DNA of 64,000 nt from NCBI GenBank assembly GCA_963703175.1, contig OY969794.1, positions 310,001 to 374,000 of the forward strand. Reading direction: 5' to 3'. The translations under genes and the position numbers were made by a program. This document shows, piece by piece, positions 24,729 to 32,327 of the stretch (its first letter is position 1; the number at the start of each line of letters is the position of its first letter). A model generated the notes under the pieces. It was not told the DNA's origin. It searched no databases and saw only the letters and a list, made by a program, of their open reading frames with translations. This DNA comes from VRUE01 sp963703175. GTDB taxonomy: Bacteria; Actinomycetota; Thermoleophilia; Solirubrobacterales; 70-9.

Positions 24729-26560
24729 CGCGTCATCGCCTTCCCGTCGATCAGGCCGATCAGCTCTTGCCCTGCTTCGAGCTTGGGTCGATCGCCGGCC
24801 GCGATAACGCGGAAGCCCTGGCCGGGAGTGTTGACGAACATCGGCATCCCTCCCGCGCTCTGGATGTCGAGCTCCCCTCCCTCGTTCGTCGCCGCTTCGG
24901 TGATGCTGATCTCAGCGCCGGCCTCAATCCGGGCTAAGAGCTCGTCATGGCTGGCGGAGTCATCGAACAGGACCGTCACCCTGGTGTAGAAGTCCGCTGC
25001 CTGCTTGTCCTTTGCGGCAAGCTGGAAGACCTGATCGGTGCCGAAGTACTCGGAGAGGTCAGTCGCGGCCATCGCACAAAAGGCTTCGTCGTCACCGACC
25101 ACGAGCGCATACTCGAGCTGGTCGAGATCGGAGGGTTCATCCACGATGGCGTCATCGAGGGGATCGCCTTGGTAGACGGAGAGCTGATCCGCCTTGGCAG
25201 CCCGGGCGCGCTCGTCGCTGACGGTCCACAAGGCCACGGTTAGCCCCCGGTCTTGGAGGGCACGTCCGATGGTGCGCCCGACCTGGGTTCCGCCGATCAC
25301 GAGAATCCCACCCGGACCCGTGCTCGCGACCCCGAGCGCGCGGGCTACCGAGCCTCCGCTGAGTCCGTAGATCAGCGCGGTCGCGACGATCACGATGAAG
25401 GTGATCGGAATCAGCTTTTCCGCCCCGCCGCCGACCCCGGCCTGGGTGAGGCCGAGGGCGAACGTGGACGAGGTCGCCGCCGCAACGATCCCGCGGGGCG
25501 CCATCCAGGCGATGAAAGCCCGCTGGCGAGTCTGAAGCGTCGAGCCCAGCGTCGAGAGCCCCACGGCAAGGGGTCGACCGATGAACACGAGCACGGCGAT
25601 AAAGGCGAGGCTCGCCCAGCCGACTTCGCCGATTTGGTGCGGCGAGACCCTGGCGGAGAGGACGACGAACAGGATCCCGATCAAAAAGGTGCTGAGGGTG
25701 GCGATCCGCTCACGCCAAGCGCGGACGAGCTTTGCCGACTGGATCGCCAAACCCAGGGGCTCGACCCCGTGGGGAGGCCTGTTGACGAGGATCGCGCCGA
25801 TCACGAGGCCGGTGATCAGGCCGGTGTCATCGCGAAGCAGATCGGCACCGACAACCATCGCGACGACGAACATCAACGTCCCAGTCACCGCCTGTGACTG
25901 GTTGGGCTTAAACCAGCGCGTCCAGGCCAAGACCAGGGCCGCTCCAAGGAGGCCGAAGCCGACGCCGGTGGCGATGCTGAGCAGAAACTGGAAGATCTCC
26001 TCGCCGGCCTTCGCGTTGCCGGCGATCACGGCGTTGAATACGACGACGCCAAGCGTTGCGCCAAGCGGGTCGGCGAACGTCCCCTCCCGCATGAGGATCG
26101 AGTTGACCGTGCCCGAGGGACGGATGAACTTGAGCAACGGCCCCACCACGGTCGGGCCGGAGACGACGAGCACGGCCCCTAGCACGAGTGCGACCTCCCA
26201 GGAGAGATCAAAGAGCAGGTAGGCGGCGAGCGTTCCAACCGCCCAGGTGACAAGGATTCCGATGCTCAACAAGCGACGGACCACCCGGCCGCTGGTGAGC
26301 TTGGAGGAGTTCAGGCCGAGGCCGGCGTCGAAGAGGATGATCCCAACCGCAATCGAGACCATCGCGGAGATCAGGTTCTCACCCAGCAGGGCGTTGGGAT
26401 CGAGGGCGCCGATGGCGCCGGCACCGAACCCGAGTGCGAGCAGCAGCAGGATCGAGGGGAGCCGAAGCACCTGGGCGATCAGCGGTGCCGCTGACGCGAG
26501 GACCAACACCAGCCCGAGCTCCAGAAGGGTCCGAGACTCGCTCAGGTCCACGATCGCCAC
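24725..26560 (-). CDS. Cation:proton antiporter (CPA1/NhaP-type) with C-terminal Rossmann (TrkA-N-like) domain
   Basis: A 611-residue protein. Residues about 10-385 contain 12 hydrophobic segments with antiporter landmarks: ILFDAGLGLN in TM3, GPTVVGPLL in TM5 and FADPLGATLG (the Asp-containing TM6 core). Residues about 393-510 form a nucleotide-binding Rossmann fold (GILVIGGTQVGRTIGRAL) resembling TrkA-N/RCK, and a further small domain follows. Such antiporters exchange Na+ or K+ for H+ and the cytosolic domain likely senses nucleotides. Coupled to the GAP gene and close to HdeD, suggesting pH or osmotic stress. Confidence 0.87.
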   Translation of the reverse strand: MAIVDLSESRTLLELGLVLVLASAAPLIAQVLRLPSILLLLALGFGAGAIGALDPNALLGENLISAMVSIAVGIILFDAGLGLNSSKLTSGRVVRRLLSIGILVTWAVGTLAAYLLFDLSWEVALVLGAVLVVSGPTVVGPLLKFIRPSGTVNSILMREGTFADPLGATLGVVVFNAVIAGNAKAGEEIFQFLLSIATGVGFGLLGAALVLAWTRWFKPNQSQAVTGTLMFVVAMVVGADLLRDDTGLITGLVIGAILVNRPPHGVEPLGLAIQSAKLVRAWRERIATLSTFLIGILFVVLSARVSPHQIGEVGWASLAFIAVLVFIGRPLAVGLSTLGSTLQTRQRAFIAWMAPRGIVAAATSSTFALGLTQAGVGGGAEKLIPITFIVIVATALIYGLSGGSVARALGVASTGPGGILVIGGTQVGRTIGRALQDRGLTVALWTVSDERARAAKADQLSVYQGDPLDDAIVDEPSDLDQLEYALVVGDDEAFCAMAATDLSEYFGTDQVFQLAAKDKQAADFYTRVTVLFDDSASHDELLARIEAGAEISITEAATNEGGELDIQSAGGMPMFVNTPGQGFRVIAAGDRPKLEAGQELIGLIDGKAMTR

Positions 26561-26605
26561 AAACCTTCCACGACGCCGCCCGGTGGCCTCAGCCGCGGCG
26601 TCGCA

Positions 26606-27166
26606 TCAGGGGGTAGCCGTCTCGCGCCGCAGCAGGTGGACGCTCCAACCCAGCGCGAGCATCCCTAGCCCGTTGAAGATGAATCCGAGCCCGACCAAGA
26701 GCGCCAGGGTCCCGAAACCGATGTCCGGGTTGGCGACGATCACGACGCCCGCGATCACCTCGATGGCTCCTGCCAGGGCGTGCCATCCGCGGTTCTCGTA
26801 CTCCTCGAATGCGGTTGCGAAGCGAATCACCCCGACGGCAATCAGCCAGATCCCGATCAGCAGGGCGACTGCGGCGACGCCCCCGATGGGATGGCGAATC
26901 AGGAGGACCCCGGCTATCGCGCTCAGGACTCCAATGAGGGCGACCAGACCGCGGTTGGGGGTGCTCCGCATGGCCGAGTCGATCACCTCCAGGATGCCGT
27001 CGAGGAGCAAGAAGATTCCGGCGATGACGGCCAGCGTCGCCAGGCTTTCGCTCGGCTTGAACAGAATGATCACCCCGGCGACCATGCTGAGCACACCAAC
27101 GATCAGGAGCAGCCACAAACCGCCCCTGTACTGCTTCGCCTCGGCACCGCTGATGCGATCGGTCAT
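26606..27166 (-). CDS. HdeD-family membrane protein
   Basis: A 186-residue protein with six hydrophobic segments arranged as three similar hairpins (GLWLLLIVGVLSMVAGVIIL, GLVALIGVLSAIAGVLLI, GWHALAGAIEVIAGVVIVAN), the HdeD/DUF308 repeat. HdeD in E. coli contributes to acid resistance at high cell density. The ATG at 27166 has a GAGGAG site upstream; a much longer upstream extension of Arg-rich sequence is spurious. It sits between the antiporter and the DUF2252 gene on the same strand. Confidence 0.87.
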   Translation of the reverse strand: MTDRISGAEAKQYRGGLWLLLIVGVLSMVAGVIILFKPSESLATLAVIAGIFLLLDGILEVIDSAMRSTPNRGLVALIGVLSAIAGVLLIRHPIGGVAAVALLIGIWLIAVGVIRFATAFEEYENRGWHALAGAIEVIAGVVIVANPDIGFGTLALLVGLGFIFNGLGMLALGWSVHLLRRETATP

Positions 27167-27213
27167 CGCTGGCTCCTCGATCGTGTGTAGGTGAGTTGAC
27201 TTCCGATTGCCGG

Positions 27214-28641
27214 TCAGGTGAGGTCCGTCTCGACTTCGATGCGTCCCGATTTGGCGGCGTCGGCGAGCGCGCCGTAGTCGAGCTCGTTTTGGTCCGCGTA
27301 GCGCTCTGAGAACTCGGCGATGGCCTGATCGAAGCTGTCGCCCTTGCCGAGATAGGCGGCGATCGCGATCCGATCGCCGGAGCGCGCATGAGCTCGGGCC
27401 AGCGTCCAGCCGCATACCCGCCCATATACCTCCAGCCCCTTCGGCGGCAGAGTCTCGATTTCGACCGATCGCTTGCCGTCCCAGAGCTGGCGCACGTAGA
27501 AGTCCCGCTCCTTATCGTCCATGCCGAACGCCGGCAGCCAGCCGAGCAGGATGTCGCTCGATGCCTGCATCAGCCACTGCCCCTCGACCACCCGCTCGCC
27601 ATGATTGCCGAACTCGCTCGCCCCGGCGTAGGGCTCTAGTACCGAGGCATCGGCCTCCTTGGGCTGCAGAAAGAGCGGGTCCTGACCGTCCCGGCCCATC
27701 ATCAGGACCACCCAGCAGCGGGTGCCGACGCTGCCGACCCCGACCACCTTGCGAGCCAGGTCAACGAATCGGTAGCCATCGAAGAGGTGGCGGCGGTCCC
27801 CCTTGAGGCTCTCGCGGTAGCGGCCGAGCATCTCTTGGAATCGCTCTTCGAGCTCGTGGCGTCGATCGTCGGAGACGAGCTCACGGGCCGGCACGAGCAA
27901 GGGTGGATCGCTGATGATCCGCTGCTGACCATCAACCTCATGGACGAGCCGATCGAAGGCCTTGAGGCTGTTCTTCTTATGGGCCTTTCTCACGTTCTTT
28001 TCCGCCGCCTTCATCTGCTTGCGGTCGGCGACCTTCGCCAAATCCGCAAGCAGGGCATCGACATCGAGCCGCGCGTACCAGACTTCGAGGTTTCCCATCG
28101 CGGCAAAACTGCGCATCGCCTCCCGGTATTCGCGGGCGGTGGCGAGGACGGCGGCGCGAGTCTCCTTGGGGGTGAAGTTGCGATCGCGTCCGGCAATCTC
28201 AAAGCTCGCCGCGAGGCGCTTGACGTCCCACTCCCAGGGACCGGGAAGCGTCTCGTCGAAGTCGTTGACGTCGAGGACAAGGCGCCGATCTGGGGCGGAG
28301 AAGATTCCGAAGTTTGAGAGGTGGGCGTCGCCGCATAGCTGAACTCGCAGACCGGATTGCGGGGTCTTCGCAAGGTCCATCGCCATGACCGCGGCGGCGC
28401 CGCGGAAGAAGCTGAAGGGCGAGGCCAGCATCCGCCCGTAGCGGATCGGCACGAGCTCGCGCACACGGCTCTTGGACTGGCTCTCAAGCACTTTGACCGG
28501 GTCTTTCCGGCCCTTCGCCGGCTTCCACTCTGCGTGGCTGGAGCGGGATGCATTTTCTCGGGCTGCCTTGGCAGCGGCGGCGCTCTCCGCTGCCGCGGAA
28601 TCGAGATCCACAAGCTGTGGTGTGGTGGCCGTCTGAGGCAT
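27214..28641 (-). CDS. DUF2252-family protein (kinase-like fold)
   Basis: A 475-residue soluble protein. The family core is clear: LVPIRYGRMLASPFSFFRGA, then QLCGDAHLSNFG (the HxD-like catalytic-loop counterpart) and VLDVNDFDETLPGPWEWDVK (the DFD-like metal site). DUF2252 has an aminoglycoside-phosphotransferase-like fold and is widespread in actinobacteria near stress genes; the substrate is unknown. The start ATG 28641 is chosen because upstream sequence to 28752 is low-quality; a GTG there is the alternative. Same strand as HdeD, 47 bases apart. Confidence 0.87.
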   Translation of the reverse strand: MPQTATTPQLVDLDSAAAESAAAAKAARENASRSSHAEWKPAKGRKDPVKVLESQSKSRVRELVPIRYGRMLASPFSFFRGAAAVMAMDLAKTPQSGLRVQLCGDAHLSNFGIFSAPDRRLVLDVNDFDETLPGPWEWDVKRLAASFEIAGRDRNFTPKETRAAVLATAREYREAMRSFAAMGNLEVWYARLDVDALLADLAKVADRKQMKAAEKNVRKAHKKNSLKAFDRLVHEVDGQQRIISDPPLLVPARELVSDDRRHELEERFQEMLGRYRESLKGDRRHLFDGYRFVDLARKVVGVGSVGTRCWVVLMMGRDGQDPLFLQPKEADASVLEPYAGASEFGNHGERVVEGQWLMQASSDILLGWLPAFGMDDKERDFYVRQLWDGKRSVEIETLPPKGLEVYGRVCGWTLARAHARSGDRIAIAAYLGKGDSFDQAIAEFSERYADQNELDYGALADAAKSGRIEVETDLT

Positions 28642-28832
28642 AAGCCGCTGGAGGCGCGGGACGCTTCGCTGCGCCCACCGTGTTCGATCATCCCACCGCG
28701 AACCCCCAAAGTCGAGGGCAGGGCGGCTTTCAACTGACGCCACCACCGTCACCGTTAAGAAGATGTAACGACTACGGGGAAAAGGTGGATACTCGGTTGG
28801 TGGCTAGTCGCGAGTGCATCGACTCGACTGAC

Positions 28833-29444
28833 ATGGCCGCCCCTTTGCGGCAAGCTCCACCTGCCTGGATCGATCGCTCCCCGCTCCTGGCCGACGCCTA
28901 CTCCCTCGCGGTGGCGGCCCACGGCGAGCAGCGGCGGCCCTCGGATGGGCGCTACTTCCTCGATCACGTGGTGGAGGTCGCCGAGCTGCTTCAACGTGCC
29001 GGGTTCGATGACGAGCTCGTCGCGGTGGGGCTTCTTCACGACGCCGTCGAGCGGGGAACGCTCAGTGAGGAGGAGTTGCGAGATGAGATGAAAGAGAGCA
29101 TCAGCTCGCTCGTGCTCATCCTCAGCGAGGACCCCGAAATCGAGTCCTTCGACCGGCGAAAGGCAGGCTTGCGAGATCAGGTCGCGGCGGCGGGTGGTTG
29201 GGCGGTGACGGTCTACGCCGCCGACAAGCTCTCCGACATTCTTGGGCTGCGCCGGGGCGTCGAGACGGCCGGCGAGGGAATCGAGGAGCGCATCGGCACC
29301 AGCGTCGCGAGCATGACCGCCCACTACGGCGAGTCGGTGGAGATGATCGAATCGCTAAGGCCGGGCTCGGCCTTCCTGCCCGCGCTTCGCCTTGAGATGG
29401 AGCGGCTGGAGGCCGATGTCTCCGGGGGGTCGAATGGCCGATAG
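28833..29444 (+). CDS. HD-domain phosphohydrolase (RelA/SpoT-like N-terminal type)
   Basis: A 203-residue protein with an HD domain: AVAAHGEQRRPSDGRYFLDHVVEVA provides the first His/Arg and His, VGLLHDAVERG the HD pair, and YAADKLSDILGLRR the distal Asp. This matches the hydrolase domain of RelA/SpoT (Mesh1-like) proteins, which degrade (p)ppGpp, but without the synthetase domain. Starts at 28800 (GTG) or 28797 (TTG) are possible alternatives. Its 3' end overlaps the aquaporin start by 11 bases, so the two are coupled. Divergent from DUF2252. Confidence 0.8.
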   Translation: MAAPLRQAPPAWIDRSPLLADAYSLAVAAHGEQRRPSDGRYFLDHVVEVAELLQRAGFDDELVAVGLLHDAVERGTLSEEELRDEMKESISSLVLILSEDPEIESFDRRKAGLRDQVAAAGGWAVTVYAADKLSDILGLRRGVETAGEGIEERIGTSVASMTAHYGESVEMIESLRPGSAFLPALRLEMERLEADVSGGSNGR

Positions 29445-30357
29445 CGGCGACACCGAGGACAAGCACGAGGGCGAGGCGGCCGAGGGCGAGCTCGCAGGTA
29501 TACCGCTCGGGCCACGCACCCGCCACCTCCTCGCGCTTGAGTTCGGGGATCGCAGGGACTTCGATGACCCGAAGCTTGAGTGGCGGCGGCTGTTCTCCGA
29601 GTTGCTGGGGACGTTCTTCCTAGTCCTGGTCGCTGCCGGCGGCGGCCTGCTCTACGCCAAAGGTCAGATCAGCCTGGAGGCGGCCGTTGTCGCGCCCGGG
29701 CTCATGGTCATGGCGATCATCCTTTTCATGGGCGCCGTGTCCGGCGCACATCTGAACCCGGCCGTCTCCCTCGCCTTCGCGCTGCGCGGGGACTTCCCCT
29801 GGAAGCGCCTGCCGGGCTACATCATCATCCAACTGATCGGGGCGACGCTCGCCTGCCTCTTCCTGCTGGCGGTCTTCGGCAACGTCGAGCACCTCGGAGC
29901 GACCCTGCCAGGCGCCGGGTACCACGACTGGCAGGCCATGCTGATGGAGACGGTGCTAACGGCGGGCCTGGTCAGCGTCATCCTCGGCACCGCCTCGGCG
30001 GCGCAGAACGTCGGTGCGATTGCCGCCATCGGGGTCGGCGGCTACATCGCCCTGGCGGGCCTTTGGGCGGCGCCGGTAAGCGGCGTCTCGATGAATCCTG
30101 CTCGTTCCTTCGGTCCGGCGCTGGTCAGCGGCGACTTCACGAGCTATTGGGTCTACGTGGTCGGCCCGCTCGCCGGGGCGCTGATCGCCGTCGGCTGCGC
30201 CACGGTGCTGCGCGGGCACGGCGGCACCTCGATCTCACGGGCCGCAGGGTCGGGAGTCCTCGACCCGGGCAGCCTCAGCGCCCGCCAGCGCCTGGCGCGC
30301 AAAATCGAGCGTGGTGAGATCGACTCCCAACGCATCGCTGAGGAGGAGCAGCGCTGA
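29434..30357 (+). CDS. Aquaporin/MIP-family channel with extended termini
   Basis: A 307-residue protein. Six transmembrane segments and the two half-helix motifs LNPAVS (near 110) and MNPARS (near 215) identify a major intrinsic protein, which conducts water or small neutral solutes. The N-terminal 50 residues are acidic and soluble, and the C-terminal 45 residues are charged (SARQRLARKIERGEIDSQ), longer than in AqpZ. The ATG at 29434 follows GGGGGG and overlaps the HD gene. Placed in the stress cluster, it may take part in osmotic adjustment. Confidence 0.87.
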   Translation: MADSGDTEDKHEGEAAEGELAGIPLGPRTRHLLALEFGDRRDFDDPKLEWRRLFSELLGTFFLVLVAAGGGLLYAKGQISLEAAVVAPGLMVMAIILFMGAVSGAHLNPAVSLAFALRGDFPWKRLPGYIIIQLIGATLACLFLLAVFGNVEHLGATLPGAGYHDWQAMLMETVLTAGLVSVILGTASAAQNVGAIAAIGVGGYIALAGLWAAPVSGVSMNPARSFGPALVSGDFTSYWVYVVGPLAGALIAVGCATVLRGHGGTSISRAAGSGVLDPGSLSARQRLARKIERGEIDSQRIAEEEQR

Positions 30358-30442
30358 GGCTTGCAGTGGCCCCGGCCTGCCGCGCCCAGTTGACTCAGGG
30401 GAATGTCCAGGGGAATGAAAGGGGTCGAAAACAGCCTTTTTC

Positions 30443-30466
30443 TGACTTTTGCTGACCTCCGTTGAC
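30443..30466. repeat. Three TGAC repeats at exact 10-base spacing near tRNA-Trp
   Basis: TGAC occurs at 30443, 30453 and 30463 within TCTGAC, GCTGAC and GTTGAC, one helical turn apart. It lies about 85 bases beyond the 3' end of tRNA-Trp. The layout resembles integrase arm-type or regulator sites. No integrase is seen. Confidence 0.4.
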
Positions 30467-30546
30467 CTCTCGACCAATCCGAGGCAGCGCGGCCGCAATC
30501 CCGCACCGGGAGCGGGAATGCGGCCTACAGAACCAAGCGAATCGAG

Positions 30547-30620
30547 CGGGGCAGCCAGGACTCGAACCTGGAATCGCCGGTTTTGGAGACCGGTGCCTTA
30601 GCCAGTTGGGCCACTGCCCC
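30547..30620 (-). tRNA. tRNA-Trp (anticodon CCA)
   Basis: Acceptor GGGGCAG/CTGCCCC, anticodon stem CCGGT/ACCGG with loop CTCCAAA (anticodon CCA), T-arm with GTTCGAGTC. Discriminator G, CCA not encoded. It lies 16 bases downstream of tRNA-Leu(TAG), probably in one transcript. Confidence 0.95.
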
Positions 30621-30636
30621 AAGGCTGGTGATTCTA

Positions 30637-30721
30637 TGCGGGCGGAGGGACTTGAACCCCCACGGGCCGAAGCCCACCAGGACCTAAACCTGGCGCGTAT
30701 ACCAAATTCCGCCACGCCCGC
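30637..30721 (-). tRNA. tRNA-Leu (anticodon TAG)
   Basis: An 85-base class II tRNA: acceptor GCGGGCG/CGCCCGC, anticodon stem CCAGG/CCTGG with loop TTTAGGT, long variable arm (GGGCTTCGGCCC region). Discriminator A, no encoded CCA. Confidence 0.95.
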
Positions 30722-30781
30722 TTGCGTGTCCATCTTGGCGCTTAACGAGCAGCCAATGCCGCATCGTCGCTCATAGATTCT

Positions 30782-31324
30782 ATGATCGTCGGCGTGGCGG
30801 TAGGAGAGGTAACGCCGGGGTACGAGCTCTGGCACCCGAATCGGGAGAAGGCCGACGTGATCACGACCAAGTTCGTGATCGCTTTTCTGATGCTGGCTAC
30901 GGCCGTTATTGCCGGGCTGGTGACGATCGCCGGCTTCTCGCTACTGAGCGGCGGCGGCGGCATGGGCCTCGTCTGCCTGATCTTCGCCATGCTCTACGCA
31001 TTCTTCAGTTTCCTCGTCGCGCGTTGGAGCCGCGGCATCCTTCCCGTCGCTGCCTCGCTCTCCACGATCCTGGCGATCTTCTGCGCGGTTGGCGCCAACA
31101 GCTGGTTCGCCCGCGACAAGGCCGGCTTCGACGACGCCCTGATCCCGGTGTCGCTGATCGGCTTGCTGGTGGTGATCCTGCTGCTGCTCCAGATCGTCCT
31201 GGTGGTCGCCTGTTTCTACGGCTTCAGCCAGAACTGGCACGTCGAGGAGGAGCGGCCGATCGGCTCCGGCGAGGATTACGGCGCCGGCGCATCGCCGAGC
31301 CCAGACGCGCCACAGCCGGCCTGA
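30782..31324 (+). CDS. Four-span membrane protein of unknown function
   Basis: A 180-residue protein: a short soluble N-terminus, hydrophobic segments at about 28-53, 58-80, 85-103 and 122-147, and an acidic Pro/Ser-rich C-terminal tail (GSGEDYGAGASPSPD). No enzymatic motif is visible. It lies between tRNA genes on the opposite strand. Only membrane location can be stated with confidence. Confidence 0.7.
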   Translation: MIVGVAVGEVTPGYELWHPNREKADVITTKFVIAFLMLATAVIAGLVTIAGFSLLSGGGGMGLVCLIFAMLYAFFSFLVARWSRGILPVAASLSTILAIFCAVGANSWFARDKAGFDDALIPVSLIGLLVVILLLLQIVLVVACFYGFSQNWHVEEERPIGSGEDYGAGASPSPDAPQPA

Positions 31325-31350
31325 ACCACGGCCTAAGGCTGGCGCTTCGA

Positions 31351-31434
31351 TACCGGAGGTGGGACTCGAACCCACAAGCCCGTAAGGGCAATCGATTTTG
31401 AATCGATCGCGTATGCCAATTCCGCCACTCCGGC
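31351..31434 (-). tRNA. tRNA-Leu (anticodon CAA)
   Basis: An 84-base class II tRNA: acceptor GCCGGAG/CTCCGGT (first pair G-T), anticodon stem ATCGA/TCGAT with loop TTCAAAA, variable arm with GCCCTTACGGGC, T-arm GTTCGAGTC. Discriminator A, no encoded CCA. Confidence 0.94.
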
Positions 31435-31487
31435 GCGGGGGGAACGATAGACCGCGCCTCGCCTAGCCGCACTAGACTCCGCCGCGA

Positions 31488-32327
31488 ATGAGGGTCCACC
31501 ACCTCAATTGCGGGTCGCTCTGCCCTCACGGGAGGCGCTTGATCAACGGCGAGGGCGGGCTCCTGGAAAAGGGTCATGTCGTCTGCCACTGCCTAGCGAT
31601 CGAGAGTGGCAATGGCCTCGTCCTGGTCAACACCGGCTTTGGCATGGGGGACGCGCGCAATCCTCGCCAGCTCGGTGCGATCTTCGGTCTGATGAACGCC
31701 GAGCCGAAGGTAGAGACGACGGCGCTGGCGCAACTCGAATCGCTTGGCTTCAAGGCCGACGACGTGCGCCAGATCGTCACCACTCATCTCGACCCCGACC
31801 ATTCCGGGGGGCTTCCCGATTTCCCCCAAGCCGAGGTGCACATCCTCTCGACCGAGCTCGACGCTGCGCTCAACCCTAATCTCAAAGACAAACTGCGCTA
31901 CCCCGAAGTCCACTGGAAGCACGGACCACGCTGGATCAGACACAACAGCGGCGGCGACGACTGGTTCGGCTTCGAGAGCGTCCGCATCCTCCCGGGTCTC
32001 GACACCAAGGTGCTGCTGATTCCGCTGTTCGGCCATTCGCGCGGACACAGCGGAGTGGCGCTCAAGACAGACGATGGCTGGCTCCTGCATTGCGGCAACG
32101 CCTACTTCAACCACGGCGAAATGGAAACTCCGTCCAGCTGCCCGCCCGGACTGCGTTTCTTCCAGATCCTCAACGCCGCCGACGGTAAGGCCCGCAAGTC
32201 GAATCGCGACCGGCTGCGCGAGTTGGCCGCCGGCCACAGCGACGAGGTCACCTTGTTCTGCTCTCACGACCCACACGAGCTGGAGCGCGAGCAGGCCAAG
32301 GCCGGCGCCGCAGCTGTCGCCGAGTGA
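31488..32327 (+). CDS. MBL-fold metallo-hydrolase
   Basis: A 279-residue metallo-beta-lactamase-fold protein with the metal motif THLDPDHSGG (near 104-113; the second His of HxHxDH is Asp here, a pattern common among quorum-quenching lactonase relatives), GHSRGHSGV (near 184) and a C-terminal CSHDPHE His. It probably hydrolyses an ester, lactone or thioester; the exact substrate is unknown. Its stop overlaps the acetoacetyl-CoA synthetase start (GTGA), so the two are coupled, which hints at a shared acyl-CoA or lactone pathway. Confidence 0.85.
   Translation: MRVHHLNCGSLCPHGRRLINGEGGLLEKGHVVCHCLAIESGNGLVLVNTGFGMGDARNPRQLGAIFGLMNAEPKVETTALAQLESLGFKADDVRQIVTTHLDPDHSGGLPDFPQAEVHILSTELDAALNPNLKDKLRYPEVHWKHGPRWIRHNSGGDDWFGFESVRILPGLDTKVLLIPLFGHSRGHSGVALKTDDGWLLHCGNAYFNHGEMETPSSCPPGLRFFQILNAADGKARKSNRDRLRELAAGHSDEVTLFCSHDPHELEREQAKAGAAAVAE

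Noticed and set aside
25253..27194. Long plus-strand frames opposite the antiporter and HdeD genes
   Set aside because: They mirror well-supported membrane protein genes and consist of Arg/Ser/Pro or Asp/Gly low-complexity translation.
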